A DNA stretch of 57,079 nt from Nodosilinea foveolarum (lineage in GTDB: Bacteria; Cyanobacteriota; Cyanobacteriia; Phormidesmidales; Phormidesmidaceae). How positions within the stretch are numbered: the first letter of the stretch is position 1; each line of letters begins with the position of its first letter. The notes beneath the pieces are model-generated. The model did no database searches. It worked only from the letters and a program-made list of their open reading frames with translations, and was not told the DNA's origin. The stretch is from the NCBI GenBank assembly GCA_003242035.1, contig QBMC01000006.1:1-57079 (forward strand), written 5' to 3'. Of this stretch, positions 51,876-57,079 are shown one piece after another. The position numbers were made by a program, and so were the translations under genes.

Positions 51876-54305
51876 GTGTCTATTCTTAATCCTGTTAACG
51901 ATTGGTTCTCTCAGCAGGGCTGGAAGTCAATTGCTTTTCAAAAAAAGACCTGGGACGCCTATTTAGCAGGAAAGAGCGGGCTTATTCAGGTGCCGACGGG
52001 GTCGGGGAAAACCTATGGGGCGGTGATGGGGCCGCTGGCGCAGATGCTGGCTGAGCATGAGGAGACGGGGAAGCTGCTGAGTGGGCTAAGGCTGCTGTAC
52101 ATTACGCCTTTGCGGGCGCTGTCTCGGGATATTGAGGCTTCTATTCGGCGTCCGATTGAGGAGATGGATTGGCCGGTTCGGGTGGAGTCGCGAACGGGAG
52201 ATACGAAGGCTTCGGTGAAGAGTCGGCAGATTAAGAAGATGCCGGAGGTGCTGATTACGACGCCGGAGTCGCTGGCGGTGCTGTTGAGCTACAAGAATGC
52301 TGAGCAGCGGTTTGGGCGCTTGCGCTGTGTGATTTTGGATGAGTGGCACGAGCTGATGGCGTCTAAGCGGGGGACGCAGGCGGAGCTGTGTATGTCGCGG
52401 CTGCGGGAGCTGAATCCGGCTGTGCAGACCTGGGCGATTTCGGCGACGCTGGGAAATTTGCAGGAGGCGGCTGAGGCGGCAACGGGGATGGAGAGCGATC
52501 CGGTGGTGGTGCAGTCGAATATTCGGCGGGATACGGTGATTACGAGCATTTTGCCGGAGGAGGTAGATTCGTTTCCTTGGGCGGGGCATTTAGGGTTGCG
52601 GATGTTTGAGTCGCTGGTGGCGGCGCTGGATATTGAGAAGTCTACGCTGATTTTTGTGAATACGCGGTCTCAGGCCGAACGGTGGTTTCAGGCTTTGAAC
52701 TTCTCCATGCCCGACCATGAGAAACAGATTGCGCTGCATCATGGCTCGATTGATTTTGAGACGCGGCTGGCGATTGAGGCGGGGCTGAAGGCGGGCGCGG
52801 TGAAGTGGGTGGTGTGTACGTCTTCTTTGGATTTGGGGGTGGACTTTCAGCCGGTGGAGCGGGTGGTGCAAATTGGCAGTGCGAAGAATTTGGCGCGGCT
52901 GTTGCAGCGGGCGGGACGGTCGGCTCATTTGCCGGGGGGAACTTCGGAGGTGTTCTTTTTGCCGACGAATGCGCTGGAGCTGTTGGAGATTTCGGCTTTT
53001 CGGCGGGGGTTGGCGGCGGGGCAGATAGAGTCTCGGCATACGTTGGATAAGCCTTATGACGTGTTGATTCAGCATTTAGTGACGTTGGCCTGTGGGGATG
53101 GGTTCTCGGCAAAGGAGACTTTCGCGGCGGTGCGCAAGACGTTCTCCTATCGCGAGCTAACGGAGGCTGAGTTTGATTGGATTTTGGACTTTTTGCAGAA
53201 TGGTGGGAAGTGCTTGAAGGCGTACCCTCGCTATCAGAAGCTGATTTTGGAGGAGGGCAAGTACGTGATCTCTACGCCGCAGATTTCGCGGATGCATAAG
53301 CTAAGCATCGGCACGATTACGGGGAATCAACAGATTAAGATTGCCTATGCGAAGGGTAGCCGGATTGGGACGGTGGAGGAGAATTTTGTGTCTCGGCTGA
53401 AGAAGGGCGATGTGTTCTTTTTTGCGGGGCGGCAGTTGGAGTATTTTCAGATGAAGGATATGACGCTGTATGTGAAGAATGCAAAGAAGAAGTCGAATGT
53501 GGTGCCGGTGTGGAGCGGGGGATATTTGGCGATTTCGGATTGTTTGAGTCGGTATATTCGAGAGGAGATTACACAGGTGAAGGAGGGGAATGTGAGCGCT
53601 GAGGTAGCCTGCATTATGCCGATTTTGGCGACGCAGGATCGGATCTCGCATTTGCCGGGGGCGGATCAGTTTTTGATGGAGTGCTGTCGGACGCGGGAGG
53701 GGCAGCACCTGTATGTGTATCCGTTTGAGGGGCGCAATGTGCATGAGGGGCTGGGTTTTTTGTGGGCGTATCGGTTTTCGCAGATGGCGAAGGCGACGTT
53801 TACGGTGTCGGTGAATGACTATGGGTTTGAGATTTTAGCGCCGAAGGATTATCCGTTTGCGGATTTGTTTGATGAGGGGTTTTTTGCGACGCGGAATTTG
53901 TATGAGGAGATTAAAGAGAGCTTGAATATTTCGGAGCTGACGCAGCGGCGGTTTAGAGGAATTGCGCAGGTGGCGGGCCTAGTGTTTAAGGGGTATCCGA
54001 GTTCGAAGAAAACGGCGAACCAGGTGCAGATTAGTTCGTCTCTGATCTATGAGGTATTTACGAAGTACGAGCCGGAGAATTTGCTGTTAGTGCAGGCGGA
54101 GCGGGAGGTGATTGATTCGCAGATGGAGGCTCCGAGACTGGCGGCGGCGCTGAAGCGGATGCGCGATTTGGAGCTGGTTTGGCAGGATATTAGCAGACCT
54201 TCGCCGCTGGGGTTTCCGCTGTTGGTGGAGCGGTTGAGTTCGCGGCTGACGAATGAGAGTTTGCGCGATCGCATTCAAAGGCTAAAGCAGCAGTGGGATA
54301 AGTAA
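51876..54305 (+). CDS. Ligase-associated-type DEXH box helicase (Lhr-like)
   Basis: The 809-residue protein is a superfamily 2 helicase of the Lhr group, in the sub-branch often encoded beside ATP-dependent DNA ligase. Motif I is VPTGSGKT (near residue 40), then ITPLRALSRDIEASI, ITTPESLAVLL, the Walker B box LDEWHEL, motif III SATLGN, and motif VI QRAGRSAHLPGG. The C-terminal part (about 430-800) is the large Lhr-core region. It starts at GTG 51876, immediately past the antitoxin gene on the other strand. Its usual partners (ligase, exonuclease, metallophosphatase) are absent from the window. Confidence 0.88.
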   Translation: MSILNPVNDWFSQQGWKSIAFQKKTWDAYLAGKSGLIQVPTGSGKTYGAVMGPLAQMLAEHEETGKLLSGLRLLYITPLRALSRDIEASIRRPIEEMDWPVRVESRTGDTKASVKSRQIKKMPEVLITTPESLAVLLSYKNAEQRFGRLRCVILDEWHELMASKRGTQAELCMSRLRELNPAVQTWAISATLGNLQEAAEAATGMESDPVVVQSNIRRDTVITSILPEEVDSFPWAGHLGLRMFESLVAALDIEKSTLIFVNTRSQAERWFQALNFSMPDHEKQIALHHGSIDFETRLAIEAGLKAGAVKWVVCTSSLDLGVDFQPVERVVQIGSAKNLARLLQRAGRSAHLPGGTSEVFFLPTNALELLEISAFRRGLAAGQIESRHTLDKPYDVLIQHLVTLACGDGFSAKETFAAVRKTFSYRELTEAEFDWILDFLQNGGKCLKAYPRYQKLILEEGKYVISTPQISRMHKLSIGTITGNQQIKIAYAKGSRIGTVEENFVSRLKKGDVFFFAGRQLEYFQMKDMTLYVKNAKKKSNVVPVWSGGYLAISDCLSRYIREEITQVKEGNVSAEVACIMPILATQDRISHLPGADQFLMECCRTREGQHLYVYPFEGRNVHEGLGFLWAYRFSQMAKATFTVSVNDYGFEILAPKDYPFADLFDEGFFATRNLYEEIKESLNISELTQRRFRGIAQVAGLVFKGYPSSKKTANQVQISSSLIYEVFTKYEPENLLLVQAEREVIDSQMEAPRLAAALKRMRDLELVWQDISRPSPLGFPLLVERLSSRLTNESLRDRIQRLKQQWDK

Positions 54306-54470
54306 ATAGGTTGAGCGCGCTAAAATGGCTAAGCTTTAGAGGCATCATGACGAGGCACTTAGAACTCCAAAGTGGAGGCAGGGGCTTCAATGCTTCTGGT
54401 TGTGTTCTAAGTTTAAGTACATTCATTGACAGCTTACTTTTACTTGTTTTTATAGGGAGTTTTACAACTG

Positions 54471-54905
54471 ATGGAAAGCGCTCATCTTGACGCCAGCGAA
54501 ATTGAAATGCTAGAAGCCGAGCTGCAAAACTACGACCCCGCACAAACGGCGATCGCGCAGCTAAAGGCATCCGATGGCGACCTGACTCAGGCGTTGGAGT
54601 CGATGCTGGTAGAGGAGTTTGGCCCGCAGCCTGCGTTTGCGAGTAAGTCGCTGTGGGCGGTAACCTGGGAAACGCTGCGGGAGGAGCTTTGCGGTGATGA
54701 GGGATTTTTGGGCCGGGTGAAGGATTATCTGGCGAAGCCGCAGAAGGCGACGGCGCTAACGGCGCTGGTGATCTATATTGTGGAGCAGACGACGCTGCCG
54801 ATTAGTCCGTCTTTGGCGGCGCTGGTGTCGCTGTATATTGCCAAGGTGGGGCTGACGATTTTTTGTAAGTATACGGAGCCGGAGAAGCTGTTGATTTTGC
54901 CCTAG
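54471..54905 (+). CDS. Conserved hypothetical protein with C-terminal membrane segments
   Basis: The 144-residue product has an acidic N-terminus (HLDASEIEMLEAELQNYDPAQTAIAQ). A central conserved-looking block follows (SKSLWAVTWETLREELCGDEGFLGRVKDYLAKPQKATAL), then two hydrophobic segments (ALTALVIYIVEQTTLPI, LAALVSLYIAKVGLTIF). I do not recognise a function. A ribosome binding site TAGGGAG sits about 12 bases upstream. It is close to a small repetitive reading frame but not clearly in an operon with it. Confidence 0.6.
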   Translation: MESAHLDASEIEMLEAELQNYDPAQTAIAQLKASDGDLTQALESMLVEEFGPQPAFASKSLWAVTWETLREELCGDEGFLGRVKDYLAKPQKATALTALVIYIVEQTTLPISPSLAALVSLYIAKVGLTIFCKYTEPEKLLILP

Positions 54906-54913
54906 CGCTCACA

Positions 54914-55177
54914 ATGTCTCCTCATCTATCAACAAATCCTCCACTAAAAACCGCAGCGTCACTTCCTAAACTCGCTGCGCCTGCTCGTGCATCAAGAAAT
55001 CCTTTACTAAAACCCGCTGCGCCTGCTCGTACATCAAGAAATCCTTTACTAAAACTCGTTGCGCCTGCTCGTGCATCAAGAAATCCTCTACTAGAAGTAG
55101 CGATCGCACCTCCCAAAGCTGCAAATCTAACTTCTAAAGCTGCGATCGCCACTCACTATCTAACTACCCTTCTGTAA
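54914..55177 (+). CDS. Uncertain repetitive reading frame (87 codons)
   Basis: The frame starts 9 bases after the preceding stop and encodes three tandem 14-residue units of the form KLAAPARASRNPLL, flanked by similar Ala/Pro-rich sequence. The repeat length (42 bp, a multiple of three) keeps the frame open, so either this is a short basic Ala/Pro protein or a non-coding tandem repeat. A minus-strand frame of similar length also exists. There is no visible domain or signal peptide. Treat as doubtful. Confidence 0.25.
   Translation: MSPHLSTNPPLKTAASLPKLAAPARASRNPLLKPAAPARTSRNPLLKLVAPARASRNPLLEVAIAPPKAANLTSKAAIATHYLTTLL
54967..55092. repeat. Three tandem 42-bp repeats
   Basis: Copies lie at 54967-55008, 55009-55050 and 55051-55092. 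They share CGCCTGCTCG and CATCAAGAAATCCT and differ at a few single bases. There are no spacers, so this is not a CRISPR array. Confidence 0.9.
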
Positions 55178-55322
55178 TTTCACTTAAACACCCATGTGAT
55201 TTTTATTCTCAGGCGCGGGCACTTTAATCTCAACAGAATAAACGTGCCTCACCGCAGGCGCTCTGTGACCCAAGCAACCCCAAGTTCAAAGTCAAAATTA
55301 AACTAACCTGAAGGAATAACTC

Positions 55323-55694
55323 ATGGCTCGACGAAAAAAGGAATCTAGTACGCTTGCTAAAGCTGAGCGACGGCTATCTGGGATGAAGTCTATTAGCGAC
55401 AAGCTGGATTTGGGCAATGGCCTATCTACAGTCGCTTACGAGAAGGAGATTGTTGCTTTGCGCAATGAGATCGCTGAGTACAATACGCTGCTTTCTAAGG
55501 TGGATGCGGCGTCGAACCGGGTGAGCAGCGTTGAAAAGGGGCTGGCTAATATGACGAGTAAGATGTTGACTAGCGTGTTGCTGAAGTATGGCAAGGATAG
55601 CAGTGAGTATGAGATGGCGGGCGGTACTCGCCAAAGCGAGCGGCGCAGACGGACGGTGAGTCAGCCGAGTAGTGCGGAGGCGGTGCCTGTTTAG
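55323..55694 (+). CDS. Conserved cyanobacterial helical protein
   Basis: The 123-residue product starts with a basic stretch (MARRKKESSTLAKAERRLSGMKSI). It then has LDLGNGLSTVAYEKEIVALRNEIAEYNTLLSKVDAA, a helical region likely to form a coiled coil, and KMLTSVLLKYGKDSSEYEMAGG. It ends in a basic Arg/Ser-rich tail. Similar small proteins occur in other cyanobacteria but I know of no function. A ribosome binding site (AAGGAA) precedes the ATG, and a terminator hairpin closes the gene. Confidence 0.7.
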   Translation: MARRKKESSTLAKAERRLSGMKSISDKLDLGNGLSTVAYEKEIVALRNEIAEYNTLLSKVDAASNRVSSVEKGLANMTSKMLTSVLLKYGKDSSEYEMAGGTRQSERRRRTVSQPSSAEAVPV

Positions 55695-55738
55695 GGGGTT
55701 CGTATCGGCTTTTTCTGAACACGATAGATGCTTCAACG

Positions 55739-55767
55739 GGAGATGGCTTAGGTCATCTCCTTTTTTT
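55739..55767 (+). terminator. Rho-independent terminator
   Basis: GGAGATG (55739-55745) pairs with CATCTCC (55754-55760) around an 8-base loop, followed by seven T. It closes the preceding small gene, 45 bases after its stop. Confidence 0.85.
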
Positions 55768-55786
55768 GTGGTTTATCGCTAGCTGT

Positions 55787-56275
55787 CTAAGGCATATTTG
55801 CTTGCTGCTTGAGCAGTGTTACTAGTCCATTAGACAACCACAGACCCGCATCGCGTAATGCCTGAATAGGCTCTTCAACAGATGGAATTAACCCTCTACG
55901 TTTAGCTAAGACGATGATCCCTCCTGTGCCTAATGTCGGGATGTTTAGGCTGATTGCACAGCGCCGAGCGGCTGCATCGTCAATCAGAACGGTATAGTCT
56001 GGTTTAGATAGCGCGTAGCTGATAACTGACGATTCACCGGCTCCCAAATCCCAAGCAGAGACGAGTGGATCGAGAGTCACGGTTTCAGTTTGGACGGCCC
56101 AAGTAGACTGAGGCAAACTCCGCGCCGCGATGTCGTCTTTGCTAACTGTCACTTCTTGCCAAACAGCAGGCGAGGCTTGAACTTTTCCAAAGAGCTGAGG
56201 GAGTAATTCTGCTAGCTGGCTTTTGTAAAGTGTGATGAGTGGAGATGAGTTGACCACAACTTGCTTAATCGGCAT
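55787..56275 (-). CDS. DUF3368-type PIN-like toxin
   Basis: The 162-residue protein looks like the DUF3368 group of predicted PIN-fold nucleases. VVVNSSPLITLYKSQLAELLPQLF begins the domain with Asn in the first acidic position (VVNSSPL). It continues LGAGESSVISYALSKPDYTVLIDDAAARRCAISL with the conserved acidic DD pair, then TGGIIVLAKRRGLIP. It overlaps the UPF0175 gene by 11 bp, the classic antitoxin-toxin order. It probably cleaves RNA when unopposed; this is by homology. Confidence 0.82.
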   Translation of the reverse strand: MPIKQVVVNSSPLITLYKSQLAELLPQLFGKVQASPAVWQEVTVSKDDIAARSLPQSTWAVQTETVTLDPLVSAWDLGAGESSVISYALSKPDYTVLIDDAAARRCAISLNIPTLGTGGIIVLAKRRGLIPSVEEPIQALRDAGLWLSNGLVTLLKQQANMP

Positions 56276-56519
56276 TACTTAGCTCTTGTACAAGGTCTGC
56301 CTCAGTGTATTGAAAGGGCGAAACTTTGTACCGAGAGAGTGCCTGAATGAATTCAGCGCGGGTGAGACCGGCAATCTCGGCGGCTTTGCCCTGGGAGACT
56401 TGTTCTAGCTCGTACCATTTGACGGCGGCAGCGATGCGCATTTCTTGCGCAAATTCGTCGGGGGTTTTGCGCAGCGCGGAGAAAGCAGTGGTTGGCAGAT
56501 CGAAGGCGATGCTAGTCAT
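56265..56519 (-). CDS. UPF0175-type antitoxin
   Basis: The 84-residue protein matches the UPF0175 family: AFDLPTTAFSALRKTPDEFAQEMRIAAAVKWYELEQVSQGKAAEIAGLTRAEFIQALSRY, with a helix-turn-helix-like AAEIAGLTRAEF. Such proteins are encoded before DUF3368 toxins and repress their own promoter while neutralising the toxin. The last codons overlap the toxin start. Confidence 0.83.
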   Translation of the reverse strand: MTSIAFDLPTTAFSALRKTPDEFAQEMRIAAAVKWYELEQVSQGKAAEIAGLTRAEFIQALSRYKVSPFQYTEADLVQELSNAD

Positions 56520-56614
56520 GGGAATAGGCTCGATGTTAGAGCAGGTTTTTATATCTTAGCGATGTGTTGGCGCATTCGATAATTGCGTAGCGTTTTTGGG
56601 TTTGTGCTTACGGT

Positions 56615-57079
56615 TTAGTCCGTGGTGGTGAAGAGGGATTGAACTTCTTCGGGTGTGGCATTCTCATATAGAGCAGCTACAGCAGAAATCAAAGCGTCGT
56701 CCTGAGTCGCTTGGTAAACGGCTTTGAGATTGTTGAGTACGATATTTGCGCTATGTTCATCGCTAAACTCTGCAAAGATCTCTAGCGCTTTGAGCAGCGG
56801 AGCCTTTGCCTTAGTGTAGTTCTCTTGCTCTCTCTCAATATTTCCTAACTGATTGTAAGTGGAGGCTTGACTGTAGCGATCGCTGAACTCGATTTGGATA
56901 TCGAGGGCTTGCTGGAAGTGCGATCGCGCCTGCTCGAAGTCTCTGAGTTCCTGCGCGACTCTGCCCAACTGATGGTAGGTGGAGGCTTGTGCGTAGCGGT
57001 CGTTGAACTCGATTTGGATATCGAGGGCTTGTTGGAAGTGCGATCGCGCCTGCTCGAAGTCTCTGAGTTCCTGCGCGAC
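56615..57079 (-). CDS. C-terminal part of a TPR repeat protein (runs off the window)
   Basis: The frame reaches the window end, so only the last 154 residues are seen. They form TPR-like 40-residue units: LRDFEQARSHFQQALDIQIEF and REQENYTKAKAPLLKALEIFAEF, then a C-terminal tail (ALYENATPEEVQSLF). The two most upstream units are almost identical at the DNA level (see repeat). Such C-terminal TPR arrays are found in cyanobacteria on signalling or conflict proteins (for example with CHAT or NTPase domains), but the N-terminal part lies outside, so the role is open. Confidence 0.75.
   Translation of the reverse strand, partial: VAQELRDFEQARSHFQQALDIQIEFNDRYAQASTYHQLGRVAQELRDFEQARSHFQQALDIQIEFSDRYSQASTYNQLGNIEREQENYTKAKAPLLKALEIFAEFSDEHSANIVLNNLKAVYQATQDDALISAVAALYENATPEEVQSLFTTTD
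56881..57079 (-). repeat. Near-identical 120-bp TPR-coding repeats
   Basis: The 79 bases at 56881-56959 recur at 57001-57079 with two mismatches, a period of 120 bp (40 codons). Each copy contains a HIP1 octamer-like GCGATCGC. The identity at synonymous positions implies recent duplication or gene conversion. The array probably continues beyond the window. Confidence 0.85.

Noticed and set aside
52086-53112. Long minus-strand open frames inside the helicase gene
   Set aside because: They mirror the helicase's strong preference for G-ending codons; the predicted proteins are rich in Pro, Arg and His and match no family.
54426-54454. TTGACA with TTTATA 17 bp later as a promoter for the 144-residue protein gene
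   Set aside because: Transcription would start after the likely ribosome binding site, leaving almost no leader; the real promoter is probably further upstream.
54967-55092. Possible CRISPR array
   Set aside because: The repeats are contiguous without unique spacers and no cas gene is nearby.

Overview
The window is chromosomal DNA from a cyanobacterium. The evidence is the palindrome GCGATCGC (HIP1) scattered through genes and gaps, and a gene set found mainly in cyanobacteria: hetR, a hormogonium-type polysaccharide cluster with hpsL, the bicarbonate transporter bicA, DUF2499 (Ycf49-like) and DUF3593, DUF1825, DUF2808, a PIN-PhoH ATPase and an Npun_F5749-type flavoprotein. HetR plus hps genes points to a filamentous lineage. 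Nothing proves heterocysts, and a Leptolyngbya-like or Synechococcus PCC 7335-like genome fits best (inference). No rRNA, tRNA or CRISPR array was seen.

Layout. 0-2.1 kb: hetR, preceded by a possible folded RNA, and a convergent family-4 uracil-DNA glycosylase. 2.1-2.7 kb: a decayed IS200/IS605-type element. 2.7-9.8 kb: a minus-strand polysaccharide cluster (HpsL-like polymerase, GT2, GT4, a PEP-CTERM metzincin, a small membrane-anchored protein, HpsP-like GT4), with ATGA start/stop overlaps at two junctions. 9.9-20.9 kb: housekeeping and envelope genes (pentapeptide-repeat membrane protein, site-2 protease, cysE, flavoprotein, cation/Ca2+ exchanger, NAD(P)HX repair enzyme, DUF2808, class I aldolase, VOC protein). 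20.8-22.9 kb: an IsrB OMEGA element with its upstream omega-RNA, inserted between DUF3593 and DUF2499. 22.9-40.2 kb: csaB, a coiled-coil protein, a tyrS/pyrF group, a class A PBP, a J/TPR protein, competence-like HhH protein, lepB, queG, GNAT, a dynamin-like GTPase, PhoH, yidD and a ferredoxin-like protein. 40.5-46.7 kb: a type I secretion operon (PPIase, CRP-like/C39-like ABC exporter, HlyD), followed by two very small membrane proteins and a strong terminator. 46.7-57.1 kb: mpg, a broken Fe-S membrane protein gene, bicA, aspC, toxin-antitoxin genes (one broken pair, one intact pair), a ligase-associated-type DEXH helicase, small hypothetical genes, and the end of a TPR protein with a nearly perfect 120-bp internal repeat.

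Functional themes. The hps-type cluster, csaB and the type I exporter all serve the cell surface; PBP, lepB and yidD serve envelope assembly. Mobile and repeat DNA is prominent: an IsrB element, an IS605-type relic, two copies of a 32-bp hairpin repeat inside two different coding genes in different reading frames, two copies of a 37-bp repeat, and 7-, 42- and 120-bp tandem repeats.

The signals I consider most worth following are the IsrB locus with its predictable resident guide, the hairpin repeat inserted in protein-coding genes, the candidate folded RNA in front of hetR, and the small membrane proteins attached to the type I secretion operon.
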